Assembly (NCBI RefSeq): GCF_026212465.1
Contig: NC_080058.1
Coordinates: 11,732,289 to 11,796,288, forward strand
Reading direction: 5' to 3'
DNA from: Amaranthus tricolor
Lineage: Eukaryota > Streptophyta > Magnoliopsida > Caryophyllales > Amaranthaceae
DNA length: 64,000 nucleotides
The notes beneath the pieces were generated by a model, which saw only the letters and a program-made list of their open reading frames with translations, was not told where the DNA came from and did no database searches. Below are positions 12,425 through 24,400 of this stretch, one piece after another. A program made the translations under genes and the position numbers. Each line of letters begins with the position of its first letter. The first letter of the stretch is position 1.

Positions 12425-12670
12425 TCTTATTTGAGGGGCGTATTTTAAGTCTAACTTATTAAAGATTAACGCCTACTTATCATATTTTAACTATCAACTT
12501 ATATTATTCTTAATGCTTACTTATCGTATTCTTGATGCCTACTATTAATAATTTATATGTTTACTTACGTCACTCTTAATGCATACTTACAATATTTTAA
12601 AAAATATATAATGAGACGGCCTAATTAGAAGTTAACTTTTACAGAGATCATCTCTCACGAGAATTTGCCT
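12425..12670. mobile_element. MITE of the GAGACGGTCTC family
   Basis: Carries the inverted form of the family's internal array ('ttaatgcctacttatcrtattc', about six units). It ends with 'atgagacggcctaatt...agagatcatctctcacgag'. It sits within 100 bp upstream of the TBL start codon, so it is part of that gene's promoter region. Confidence 0.65.
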
Positions 12671-12675
12671 TTATT

Positions 12676-12684
12676 CTATATATA

Positions 12685-12729
<45 letters not shown>

Positions 12730-12730
12730 A
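12676..12730. repeat. (TA)n microsatellite in the TBL promoter or 5' leader
   Basis: About 45 bp of TA dinucleotides ending in 'gagagagaga', 30-90 bp before the start codon. It may double as the TATA region. Confidence 0.9.
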
Positions 12731-12762
12731 GAGAGAGAGATAATAGATGATACTCAAACCTT

Positions 12763-15700
12763 ATGCTTCTACAAACTCAAAAAATGAAGTTTACATTATG
12801 TTTCATATTATTCATAATTAGTTGGAGCATTTTGCATGTAAATTCAACATCAGACTACGATGAGGAAGAAAGTTGGCTAAAAGAGGAAGACCAAAGTCAA
12901 AACCGGGTACCGAATTGGAAAGGCAGGGGCGGGTCGTGTGATTATACAGTGGGAAAATGGGTATTTGATGAATCATACCCACTTTATGAACCAAGCTGTC
13001 CTTATCTTAGCTCGGCTGTAACTTGTCTCAAGAACGGACGCCCTGATTCTGACTATCAAAAGTGGAGGTGGCAACCTTTCCATTGTTCTATCCCCAGGTA
13101 TACATGTATATGTGCCTTTTATCTAGGAAAATTTACCTAGTACAATCAAATCTTTTATTTATTAATCTACGATAATCTAAATTTTTTATTAATCATAAAT
13201 AATCTGAAATTCTTGATCACTTAAGAACATGTTGCCCAAATAGTAAAAAAATCAAAAATATTAAAAAATAAATTTTAAAATAAAAAAATAAACTAACTCA
13301 ATTTCTTTTTTAAATTTTTTGATTTTGTATTGCTTAATTTTACAGACTTTTTTTTTATTATGTAAAATGACTTGTTGTATAGGTAAAAGATAATTTGGTG
13401 CATTCTTAATGAACATCTTTTATTATTGAGATTATTTTCGGGAAATCAGTAAAAAATTGAGTAATTTTTTCTTTATTTTATTCTCTAATTTGTTTAGCAC
13501 ATGGAATTTCAAGAAGAAAATACTAGTTTGGCTTAAGAAAAGTCCAAGTCTTTTGTTTGTTTAATATACAAATATATTTGTATTTTGAAGATTTGATGCA
13601 CTCGAATTTCTGGGAAAAATGAGGAAAAAGAGAATAATGTTGGTAGGAGATTCCATAATGAGAAACCAATGGGAATCACTTGTATGCCTTGTGCAAGGAG
13701 TCATTCCAACTGCTCATAAGAGAATCACTTACAAAGGTCCGACAATGGCCTTTCATTCCCTGGTAATTAAAATTACATCTCTTCCACTTTTATATATAAC
13801 AAGTATTTAAATCATTTAATAATTATGCACGGATGTTAAGTGTGTAAATTATGTAAATTTAATTACGTATATTTTACGCTATAAAATTTATCAAATTTGG
13901 GTGAAATGTAATGATAGATATAAACAAATGCTAACAATATGCGATTGTAATAGTAATTAAAGTGAAAATATTAAAAAAATAAAACTATTATTATTTTGTC
14001 CAAAAAAGTGAGAAAGAGAAAGTGTAAATAAAATTTTAAAATTTATTTATATGAAAAATAAATTATTTTTAGTGAGATTTATTTTATAAAATATATTCCT
14101 CCTATCTAATAAAAACACTTTTAAACTAAGCTTGCAAGAAATTTTTTTTTAATAAAAGAAAATATAAAAAGCTTGAAATTAGGGATAAAGAAAGGATATT
14201 TAATTCTTACATTCTTAAAGTTAGAATACTAGTAGATAAACATTATAAAAAATCATTAAATAATAAAATGATGTGAATGAATTAATTATACTCCAACTTT
14301 AAGAATGATGATTAATTAATTAATAAAAATGGTGATTAATTTCAGGATTTTGAGATGTCAATAGAATTTTCATGGGCACCATTATTAGTGGAGCTAAAAA
14401 GAAATTCAGAAAAGAAGCGAGTTTTACATCTGGATTTAATAGAAGAAAATGCAAAATATTGGAGAGGGGTTGATGTATTAGTATTCGATTCAGCACATTG
14501 GTGGACTCATACAATCAATACTAGAACGTAAGTTTTATTTCCCCTTTAAATTTTTATTATATATTTTTGAGTTGGCACTTTCTGATATTTTATGAATCTT
14601 AAGTGAATTAAAAAAAATAAATCCTCTCTATAGAGGGTTGATTTTAAACTTTAACGAATATTGGAAAAATAACAGAGATAGACCCTAAATATTATAATTA
14701 TCATTATAAACGTAAAAGTGTTTATTTGATAAGGAAATTAATCATAAATTGCAAATTTTTAAGTGTTTATTTCATCAACCAAATATTTTAGATTTTAGAG
14801 TCCTTTCTAACTCAAGGCCCTATGTAAATGCTTATTTTGCCTATAGTCAAAAACAACTCTGGTTGACGCTTAATTAATTCTAAATGACATGCTTTCAGGT
14901 GGGATTACTTCATGGAAGGAAACAGGGTAATTAGCAATTTAAATCCAATGCTTGCCTACCAAAAAGGACTCACAACTTGGGCTAATTGGGTTGATTTTAA
15001 TTTAAATCCTCGCAAAACTCGTGTCATTTTTCGTACCATGTCACCCAGGCACAACAGGTAAACTCTGAAATTCGCTATAGCATAATATGACAAAAATAGT
15101 AAATTAATATTAGTAGGGTCTTGAGGAATAAATTCAATCAAAAATTTAAAACTCATGGTTGAAGCTCTAAGATATCTTATATATTTTAACACGTCCTCTC
15201 ACATTAGAGCCCATTGGGATAGAATTGTGAATGCGTAAAGGCTGGTTGAGATTCGAACCCGTGACCTTTTATCACGTTGGCTTTTGATACCAGTTAAATT
15301 AGGCTGAACTTATAGAAAACGTCAGCATATTAATGGAGAGACACGGGGTGCACACACTTCATAAGCCAAGGTGATATGTACCATCCTAAAACTATATGGC
15401 AATGAGAAGGACTTTAATAACTTTTAAAATGTGCACACCATTTTCAATTTGTGGATGAGTGACAAACCATCACAACACCCCCTCACATGTGGACCCCGTC
15501 AAGTTCATATGTGGGAGTAAACAATTAGGGTAGGAACGCCATTTTTTCGAACCTACCGTTTTTTATTTTTTTGATCGAATCAAAGATTCTGATACCAGTC
15601 TAGGAACCAACTCAATTAAAAATTTAAGCTTATGGTTGAAGTCTCAGAATATGTTATATACTCTAACATAGGGCCAAAGCAAAAATTTATAGGCTCTATT

Positions 15701-16566
15701 TTTTTTTAAGATTTGTTTTAATATGAGACCCTTTATTATATCAAAAGATATAAATTTTCCACTTTAAGAAAAATAATTTAGGATGCATTCTAACATTATA
15801 TTTTAAAATTACTTCAAATATAAAAAAGTTTATAAACAAATCACTTAAAAAAGGTTGCTCAAAACCCGACATAAATAACACCACAATGTATGTGGCCCCT
15901 TATTTTTAGAGACCCTATGCTGTCGGCTACTTGGAATGGGCTAAAAACCGACCCTGAATACTAGCATTGTTTCATTAAGTTTGTAACATCAAAATTTTGA
16001 TTGTTAGAGTTTATTGGAAAATTGTAAGGAAAATAACTTATATGTGATTCCACATCGAAATTTATTGGAATGAGCTTGACTAACATATAACCTTAAAGGG
16101 TTACTTGTAGTTACCAATTGGTTTTTAAATGAAAGGGGTTTAAGGGTAGTCATTTTTTTGTACACAAAATGCAGCAAACTTAGTTAAAAATGACGATATC
16201 ATTGATTAGACGGTTTGATTAAGTACGGGAGCTTGATAAAATGTTGTAATTAAAAATGGCAGTGAAAATGGTTGGAAATGCTACAAACAAAAGGAGCCAC
16301 TATTATATTTCAGCCACCCACATATTGCGGAACCAATAGTTGTATTAAAAGAAGTATTAAGAAAGATGAGATTTCCAGTATATTTGCAAGATATCACCAA
16401 CATTTCTGGGCTTCGGAGGGACGGTCATCCATCAGTGTATAACAGAGACATGGCTCAACAACAAGTGAACCAAAACATTAGAGATCATGGCTCTGATTGT
16501 AGTCATTGGTGCCTTCCTGGAGTTCCTGATACTTGGAATCAAATGTTAACTGCAATTCTCTACTGA
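12763..16566 (+). CDS. PMR5/TRICHOME BIREFRINGENCE-LIKE (TBL) family protein, five exons
   Basis: Inferred exons: 12763-13097, 13591-13762, 14346-14527, 14899-15057, 16263-16566. All have GT-AG borders and compatible phases, giving 383 residues; the second ATG (12784) would give 376. The N-terminus ([21 protein letters not shown]) is a signal peptide or anchor. The plant-specific N-terminal domain follows ([17 protein letters not shown]...GRPDSDY...WRWQPF), then the PC-esterase/PMR5 domain with GDS (VGDSIMRNQ, residues 131-133) and the C-terminal DxxH box ([12 protein letters not shown], 361-364). Family members are Golgi polysaccharide O-acetyltransferases or related esterases that modify xylan, mannan or pectin; PMR5 affects pectin and powdery mildew susceptibility. 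Both catalytic motifs are intact, so the gene is probably functional. Substrate cannot be told from sequence. The last intron (1.2 kb) is swollen by repeats. Confidence 0.92.
15230..15660. repeat. repeat-derived insertion in intron 4 of the TBL gene
   Basis: Two segments resemble each other: 'gataccagttaaattaggc' near 15283 and 'gataccagtctaggaacc' near 15590, each near 'tcatggttgaagctct' or 'ttatggttgaagtctc'. 'attcgaacccgtgac' near 15252 resembles a reversed tRNA B box, so tRNA-related (SINE or primer-site) ancestry is possible. Confidence 0.4.
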
Positions 16567-16739
16567 ATTTTAATTTTTCCATGTTTTCTCATTTTTTCAT
16601 CTCAGAAATTTATGTCTAATGAATGCAACTGGCCTGTTTTCCTTGACTCCATCTAATTAAAAGGGTGACATTTATTATTACTTTAATATAAGAAATTAAA
16701 CAAAAGACCAATTTTGTTAGAATGTAGAATAAAATTAGA

Positions 16740-18838
16740 TTCAGACTTGTAGAGGCGATATCCTTTTGTTTCTGACTGTATCCAATGAATATGCAATTTT
16801 CTCCATTCTCATCGAGCTTTTCCCAATTCTCTTTCGGGATGTGGGCATAAGCTACGCATCCGAACACTTTAGGGTGCTCTACTCTTGGCTTTCTCTTGTG
16901 CCAAGCTTCATATGGTGTTAAATCCTTAACTGCTTTTGTGGGAGATCTATTGAGGATATATACTGCCGTGTGAACAGTTTTGGCCCAGTATCTTTTGGGT
17001 AGATGTTTACCCTACATCATGCGCGGGCCATCTCTGCTATAGTGCAGTTTTTCCTTTTTGCCAAACCATTTTGTTGAGGTGTACGCCTTTAATTTCTCCT
17101 TCTTACAGAAGCTGTTGAATTCGTTGCTTGTAAATTCTCTGCCACAATCCGTTCTAAGAATCTTAAGAAAATGTCCACTTTAATTTTTTGTGAGGGCTTT
17201 GAATTGCATGAAATGGGAACAAGCTTATGATTTTTTCTTTAGAATTATACCCACATCATGCGGGAGTAGTCATTTGCGAACAAAAGAAAATATCTTTTTC
17301 CGCCACAAGACGGATTCTTCGTAGGACCCCAGATATCTGCATGAACAAGCTTTAGAGGAGCCTTGACCCTCCAAGATGCGGTAGAAAATGGCAATCTGTG
17401 CATCTTGCCATATATACAACTTTCGCAAATTTTCTTTCATTTTTTATTGATGATAGTCCAATTACCATTTCTTTTTGTTTTAATAGTTTTAGACTTTTAA
17501 AATTTAGATGTCCAAATCTTAAATGTCATAATGTGGATTCATCATTTATTGAGCTTAAAGTCAAGTTTTCTTCAAATGACATTTTTAATGGGAATATTTT
17601 ATTGGGAGCCATTTCGACAGTTGTTATTATGTGACCCTTATTTTTATCATAAATTTGACATTTGTTATTTTTAAATTTAACCATATATTCTTTTTTAATT
17701 CATTGGCTTACACTTAATAAATCTTGTGCAATTCCGGGAACATAGAAAACTTCATGAATTAATTTTGATGAGCCATTTTTTGTTTTAAGGGCGATTGTCC
17801 CTTCTTCGGCGACATCTTCTTTTTTACCGTCACCAAGTGTGATGTGTGTTTTAACATTTTCGTCAAGAGTGACAAAATAATTTTTATTGCCAGTCATGTG
17901 ATTTGAACAACCACTATCAATATACCATATGTCACTTACTTTTTCTTATGCATTCAATCTAGTGTAAAATATTTGTTCTTCGGAATTATTGTTTTCTGAA
18001 TAGTTTGCTTTTTCTTTTTGTCGATACCAACAATCTTTATCGAAGTGAATGTGTTTTTTACACCTCTTACATTTATACTGACAATCATTAGTATTGTGGT
18101 TAATTTTCTTACATAATTTACATTAAAGGTTAGTTTGATTATTTGATCGACTCGCTTGATTTTTAAAATTTCCTCTCCCCTTCCTACGATTAGTTGATGT
18201 TTGTCCTTTTTCATAATTTTTACAATGACCATTTTTATTTTCACTATTAGAAAGTTTTAATTTAGCTTGAAAAGCTTGTTCTAGTGGTTCTTCGTTAAAT
18301 CTTTTTAATCTATCTTCATGTGCAAGTAGTGATCCCATTAGTTCGGGTATACTTAATTGAGATAAATTTTTCTTGTTAACTTCTTCTATTGTCGTGGCAA
18401 TAATGTTATATTTTTGTGATAGACTCCTTAATATTTTTCGAATCACATTCTCATTTTCTATTTTACCACCATTTGATCTTATTTGATAAATTGTATTAGT
18501 GACTCGGTCAAAAAAAGAATGTATTGTTTTATTTTCTAACATTAGTAAATTATCAAATTCTCTCTATAGTGATTGGAGTTTAAAAAGAATTACCTTTTCG
18601 GAACCTCTGTATTTTGTCTCTAGGATCCTCTAACCTCCGTAACTGTTTTTGCGGGCATGATCATTGTAAGTATTGCCTCGTCGACTCCACGATATAATAG
18701 GGATAGGGCATAGTTATCCCTTATCCTATTTTGTTTATATTTTTTAGTGTCATCTTTGGGTGGTTGCTCATAACCTTCTTATACTAATTCCCAAAAATCT
18801 TGGGAGATAAATATCGACCTAATTTGCATAGCCCATTG
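16740..18838 (-). pseudogene. decayed Ty1/copia gag-protease-integrase (minus strand, part 1)
   Basis: Read on the minus strand from 18838 downward. Gag of the UBN2 type (ISQDFWELVYEGYEQP, then ENVIRKILRSLSQKYN, about 18120-18790) is followed by two CCHC-like knuckles (CKMCKKINHNTNDC and CKRCKKHIHFDKDC, near 18030-18115). Next come the protease-adjacent segment (IDSGCSNHMTGNKNYF, 17700-17925), then integrase remnants (HPKVFGCVAYAHIPKENW, CIFIGYSQKQK) ending near 16740. Many stops and frameshifts; no reverse transcriptase or LTR is left. The gag N-terminus continues on the far side of the hAT insertion at 19846. Confidence 0.85.
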
Positions 18839-19065
18839 TAGGGGTGTCAAACAGGTCAGGTTGGGTCATTTTCAGATTCGGGTCATATATATAAATGGGT
18901 CAATAAACCCTTGACCTGAATCTGACCCATTTAATTAAATGGGTCAAAAATTAAAACCCGACCTGATCTGTAACAAGGTCGGGTCAACCTGCTAATGACC
19001 CATTTAACCTACTTTTTTTTCAAGTCATTAAATCCATATATTTCAGGTCATTTAACCCATTTGAC

Positions 19066-19184
19066 CTTAATTAAAGGCTTCCTCCAGAAATAAACGTATG
19101 CCACTTAATGCAGCGAGCACACGGTATTCTTTAATAAAAGGCAAAAGAATAATTTGCTTTGTGCTCACTGCGTTGTTGCGTGAG
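19066..19184 (-). ncRNA. U5: U5 spliceosomal snRNA gene copy carried in the hAT element
   Basis: Minus strand. Stem-loop I is intact: an 11-nt loop UGCCUUUUAUU (19143-19133), which fits the invariant U5 loop GCCUUUYAY, is closed by AUUCUUU/AAAGAAU (19150-19144 with 19132-19126). The internal loop carries UACCGUG. The lower stem GCAGUGAGCAC/GUGCUCGCUGC (19171-19161 with 19120-19110) pairs fully with one G-U. U5 loop I aligns exons in the spliceosome. The 3' part is less canonical: the expected Sm site is UUUAUUUCUGG (19095-19083), and the terminal hairpin merges into hAT sequence near 19075. The 5' end is set about 30 nt after the TATA box. The size (~119 nt) fits U5. It could be transcribed, but Sm-core assembly is doubtful. 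Confidence 0.88.
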
Positions 19185-19206
19185 AATAAATAGAAGCAGG
19201 TTTTGT

Positions 19207-19257
19207 TATTTATATGCATAGCATTACCTTGCACTTTTTTCTTGACCGATGTGGGAT
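19207..19257 (-). promoter_or_regulatory. plant snRNA-type promoter (USE plus TATA) of the U5 copy
   Basis: The upstream sequence element ATCCCACATCG (19257-19247) matches the plant consensus RTCCCACATCG exactly. TATAAATA follows at 19214-19207. The 32-bp gap between them is the spacing of RNA polymerase II snRNA genes (about 33-34 bp) rather than polymerase III ones (about 23-24 bp), as expected for U5. Confidence 0.85.
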
Positions 19258-19344
19258 ATTGTGCTTTCACTAGTCACTACAACAATGTACTTTTTTCTTG
19301 ACCGATGTGGGATATTGTGCTTTCACTAGTCACTACAACAATGT
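19233..19344. repeat. 56-bp tandem duplication containing the USE
   Basis: Two copies (19233-19288 and 19289-19344) that I see as near identical. Each holds 'ttgaccgatgtgggat', so a second perfect USE lies at 19303-19313, 56 bp further upstream of the U5 copy. Confidence 0.9.
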
Positions 19345-19845
19345 TTTTTTTTTGAAAGTACTCCAAAAATGTAGTATTTTGAGAATTAGAAATAAGAAAT
19401 CCCTTGTTAACTGATCTTTACATTAGAGTAAGTTAGGATGATTAGTAATAAAACTGAATTTACAAAATTCTTTCGTAGACACCAAATAAAAAGACTAAAA
19501 TTTTCAATGGATTTAATGGTTTATGATTATTTTAGATTTTTAGGGTTTATGATTTATCACTTATCTAGTCATCTTTATGACTTTATTTAAAATTTTCAAT
19601 GGGTTAATAAATGGGTTAAAATATGGGTCGACCTGACCTGATTGACCCATTTAATAAATGGGTTAAACAGGTTTTTTTCGGGTTTAAATATTCAACCTGA
19701 ACCTAACCCATTTAATAAACAGATCAGGTCGGGTTGACCCATTTAATTAATTGGGTCAAAAATCTAAACCCAAACCCGCTAATTTCGGGTCGGTTTCAGA
19801 TCAGGTTACCAGGTCGGGTCAGCTTTTGCCAGCCCTAGCCCATTG

Positions 19846-19925
19846 TTTATATTTTTCTCCCTTAAACGTGGAAACCCAATTAATTTGGGGGTAATTAATG
19901 GTTAAGGTCATTTTTTATTTTGTGT
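19846..19925 (-). pseudogene. copia gag N-terminus beyond the hAT insertion (part 2)
   Basis: The minus strand reads FKGEKYKQWAMQI when the sequence is continued across the target duplication into 18830, the usual start of copia gag before ISQDFWELV. This confirms that the hAT element interrupted the copia gag. Confidence 0.75.
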
Positions 19926-20887
19926 TTATAGGTTTATTTTATTGTGGAGTATATTGGTTAATGTGTTTAGGTTGTTTAGAGGTCATGGTTTTAATTAGCT
20001 CTTTATACTAAATGTAGGAAAATTTAGATGGTAAAATAGTAAATTGATTTATTTGGAGAGGAAGATGAGTGAATATATAAAATGAATATTCTTCTTCATT
20101 GCCAAAATTCATTACATCAATGGGTATTTAGAGTGATGAGTTTGGTTATAGGTTTACTAAAATATCTTAGATATTTTTATTTTTAATTACTTTTTTTAGG
20201 ATTTTCTATTATATTATCTTAGATATTTTTATTTTTTAATTCTTTAATTTACATATTTTTATGTTTAATTAAAAATCTTAGATTTTTCTAGATTATTTTA
20301 ACAGCGTAGGTAGGGACCGCCAGACGAATTTGAGAGTGTGTGAGGGTGGTTGCAATGGTTATGGGCCTTGTCGCATTATGTGGGAATGTTTGTGGCAATG
20401 GTAATAGTAGGTGTACATATTGAGATTTTTTCCTTTTTTTCCAATTTTTATTAATTTGTATGTTTTATTATAAAATTAATTAAAAAAATTATAAGGACCA
20501 ATTGGATATAGCTAGATGGACTATTCAACCTTTACAATCGGTTAAACCCTTGATTTTAATGGTCAACTAACGCTTTTCATAAGTGATAGTCATTTACAAA
20601 TGAACATATAGTTTTTTTGCAAAAAAAAATATAAGATAGCTTTTTATAAATAGACCAATAAATTAGATAGTTTTTTTTTATAATTTTTCCAAAAAATAAA
20701 TACATATAAAAAGGACATAAGGTACCGCATTGTGTAAAACACACAACATAAATAAAATAAAGTCTTTATCAAAGATTAATGAAAGATTAACATTAATTAA
20801 AGATTAATTAACCAAAGCATTAGAATTATCTGTGAAAGGTGAATTGAAGGTTTGTTTGTTGAGTGAGTGTGCGTGGCATGCCCATGC
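19926..20887. other. intergenic, AT-rich
   Basis: No gene or recognisable element. A repeated 'atcttagatatttttattttt' phrase occurs near 20165-20245. Confidence 0.4.
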
Positions 20888-21125
20888 TAGACCTGTGCAA
20901 TGTGCCAGACCCTACTTAAACTGGTTGGGCTGGGTTCGATCTTCTGAAACTGGATGCGGCTCTAAAGGGATTGGGCTTTATTGCCCACCCGGCCCAGTTC
21001 GACCCGTTTAAAGTAGACGCTTGTTAGATATGGTCTCATCGTCATGATAGCTGATCTATTGAAAGCCCGACTAATAAAGGGTTGGGTTTGGAGTTTGATG
21101 GGCCTCGGGCCATTGCACACCTCTG
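20888..21125. mobile_element. 238-bp hAT-type MITE
   Basis: Left end tagacctgtgcaatgtgcc; inverted right end cagaggtgtgcaatggccc. The flanks GCCCATGC (20880-20887) and GCCCTTGG (21126-21133) match at 6 of 8 bases and are a likely decayed target duplication. The inside is GGGCC-rich. It lies about 330 bp upstream of the NB-LRR start codon. Confidence 0.65.
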
Positions 21126-21453
21126 GCCCTTGGTAACAATAATTTATTTAAAAAAATATTCTTGTTTAAAAGATGATACTCTATAGTAGACTTAAAAAAA
21201 TGATATATCTTTTATTTCATTGTAATGTTTGTGGTTGTGGCGTTAGGGCTTCCAACCATATTTATGTTACTACAATTTCCTGTCAGCTTCTTAGTTAGTT
21301 GACTTTTCTGCTTTAGTTTTTCCATAAAAATCCATTACTGAGATGAACAATTTCATATAGACTTATTTTTTCATTATCAACTATAAAGGTTTCAAAATTT
21401 ATTCTCTTTAGTTTTTATCAAAATTTTCTTTTTGTTTAAAAAAAAAAAAGAAA

Positions 21454-24400
21454 ATGTGGAAATTTCCTACAGCGAAAAGTTTGCCTTTTATATGGAACGA
21501 AGCTAAAAAATTTTTGGAGGTAGAGCTTATGTTAATAAAAGGCATCCCCAATGGAATTAAGGAGATGAAGGAGGAGTTGAAAGAAATCCATGAATACCTG
21601 CAGAATGCTGAGAAAGATGCTGACGACGACGATGACGTGAAGAAGAAAGTTAAAAAAGTTAGACGCATCATGTACAACCTTGAGGATGTAATTGAGTTCT
21701 ATGATCTCCTTAGACAAGAGCATGATCAGTTGGATTTTGTTTCTGGTTGTATGAAACATTTAAAGCAACTTAAATCTAAGTATGATATTGGTTACTCCAT
21801 TGAAGAAATGAAAAAGGAAATAAACCAGTTGAGGGGGAGTGATGAGGTCTGGACCCACCAAACCGGTGAGTTTGTTATTTAATTTGTATTATTTTTATTT
21901 TAAATATTTGTTATTTATATGATTGTTTTATTACTAAAAATAAAAATTATGAATTGTTAAAAATAAAAAATGTGGCAAATATTATAAAACGAATGTAGTA
22001 TAGAAATAGGACCTAAACTCCATATTCCCATGATTCTACTTCTCGTTGTTAATTAAAGACGGATTAGAAAAGTTATTTTAGGTAAATTAAAGCTTAAGCA
22101 TCTTTTAGTTAATAAGTAAAAAAAAACCACAAAAAGTCGTGGTAAATAAAGTCTACGAAATTTCGGTCCAGGCCTCGCGAGCGGCGACTAATAGCAGCCA
22201 AAAAAAAGAAAGTGTCTGAACTCTGAACTCAAGTCGTGATGAGAGGTTCGCGAGCCGCGAAGGGCTATTCCGTTTTCCAATTTTTGCTTTATTTTATTTA
22301 TATGCGTTTTTACTTTTTACCCTTCTGCTTACTAATTTCTTAGTACTTTTAGCTTACTATTTTCATAATACTTGTCAATAATATTACTTCTTATTTCTTA
22401 ATTATACTTAGTATACTTATATCTTTATACTTTACTTTCTATATATATTCTAAATTATCCAACAGAGTCCTCTCAGCAGCAGCGCGACCCACGAATGTGG
22501 TTTGAGTACATCGATGAGTCTCAACTTGTTGGGCTTGATAGGCCAAAAGCGAAGCTAATCGAGGTGTTAGATGTGAAAATGGCTACACATCAGAGTCGTT
22601 TGATCGTTTCTGTGAAGGGTATGCCAGGAGTTGGAAAGACCACTCTTGTTCAGAAAGTGTATGACGAGGTGAAACAACTATTTCAATTAAAGGCGTGGGT
22701 CACTGTCTCTCAATCTGATAGGCCACTTGATGTACTTTTGAAAATTTTAGAGCAATTTAGATTAGTTCATATACTACAAGATTTCGGAAATGAGAGAGAT
22801 GTTAAGGTTATTGTAAACAAGATTAGGAACTACTTGTCGCATAACAAAGCCACCAGGTACGCTTCTACAATTTCAACTTTTTATATTTGAGCTTTAAACT
22901 TACAAGTCTACTCTCGCTCTCTTTGCACTTTAAACTTCTTTTTTTTTCCCTTAATGCAAAGATATTAAGGGCCGGTTCTGGGCAAAGGCAAGATACGCAT
23001 GTATCCAGGACCCATGATAAAATTAGAAAGAAATTATCTTTAGAACGATCAGACTTGAGACTTCAAGCACTTATGCACTTAACCATCAAACCAAAGTACT
23101 TTTAATGATAATTGTTCATTGATTTGTAATTATAGAATTATAAATATATGATTATCAAAGCGGATTACGTAGAGCTTAATTAGTGAACTTGAATTAGTAA
23201 TTATTTCTAATGTTTTTTATGGCTTTTTCTTTTTCTACGACTAATACTTAAATTCAGGCTTTTATTTTTTCGACGACTAATACTTAAATTTAGTTTTTTA
23301 TTTTTCAATATGTTATCATTTTTTATTTTATCCACTTTTTTTTGTTTATTGGTTTTGAGCAAATCAATATATAGGTGTTAAGTATATTTTCTTCATTTTT
23401 ATATGATAAATAAATTTTTAAAGATTTTTATGTGGTTCTTTTGGAGGTGTAATATCTCAATAAAATATTGATATAGCATGTGAATTTTTAAAAGATCGTA
23501 CTTAATATATTAAATATTTCCTTCATTCCTTATTGATTTTCTAAGTTTGAATCTTTTTGTTATAGATTTTGTTAAAAGTAGACAATAAAAAAATGAAAGA
23601 AGTCAAGGGAGTATATAAAATGTATAAATTATCTCGAGGCATAGGGTTAAGGGGATTTTAAATCATGCAACTACATTTTAAATCCTAGGTGAAATTCAGA
23701 TGTTGCAAGTATCACCGACGACAAATTTTTAAGATAATTGTCTTGTCCTTGTTAATATAATGTAATTTTTTTATTAATTTAATTTTTACTCTCCAATAAT
23801 TAGTGTTGGGATATTTTATTAATTCCAACCCTAAAAAATTGTTATGTTTACTTATAATCAACTGATTATCACGTTTTCACCATTGCTAAACACGTTTATA
23901 TATATTTGTAATTAGTTCAAATTGAATTGTTAATAGTTAAATTATGACATATAAAGCGATAATTGATGTTTTATGATCTAACTCAATTTTAAACATATAA
24001 GCTTTAATTATCGTTTTAAAAACAAGTATTCAAAGTCTATAAAGATATTGTATAGGTTTTAGTTCAAATTGAATATGTTGATAGTTAAATTATGACATAT
24101 AATTTGATAATTGATGTTTTATAATCTAACTCAAATTTGGAATTATAATCTTTAATTATTGTTTTAAAAACTATGTATTCAAATTGCATAGATAGATTGT
24201 ACAACATTTAGTTCAAATTTAATACTCCCTTCGTTCTTTTAAGATCTTTTTATTTGGGTTTTTCACACATATTAAGGAAGATAGAATCTTTGGGTTATAG
24301 TGGGTATTATTATAATTAAATAGTAGTGTGAAGTAATGATTGTATTAGAAGTATAGGAGAAAAAATAATTATAAATAAAACTAAATGAAAAAAAAATTCC

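Larger units (their letters stand above)
18839..19837. mobile_element. 999-bp non-autonomous hAT element with 8-bp target duplication
   Basis: The termini are taggggtgtcaaa (left) and, inverted, tagggctggcaaa (right), the usual hAT form. They are flanked by a perfect 8-bp duplication GCCCATTG (18831-18838 and 19838-19845). Both subterminal regions (about 200 bp) are rich in 'gggtcaacctgacccattt' sequence. The middle (about 19066-19345) is a U5 snRNA gene with its promoter. There is no transposase. It lies inside the copia gag, and the duplicated 8 bp are part of that gag reading frame. Confidence 0.93.

Noticed and set aside
15245..15300. Possible reversed tRNA or SINE (attcgaacccgtgac)
   Set aside because: Only a B-box-like string is present; no cloverleaf or A box can be drawn.
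16050..16095. USE-like sequence ATTCCACATCG with TATAACC about 28 bp later in TBL intron 4
   Set aside because: One mismatch to the USE, spacing between the polymerase II and III classes, and no snRNA-like sequence follows.
17398..17634. Plus-strand 78-codon frame
   Set aside because: It lies antisense to the decayed copia integrase and pre-integrase region and has no domain of its own.
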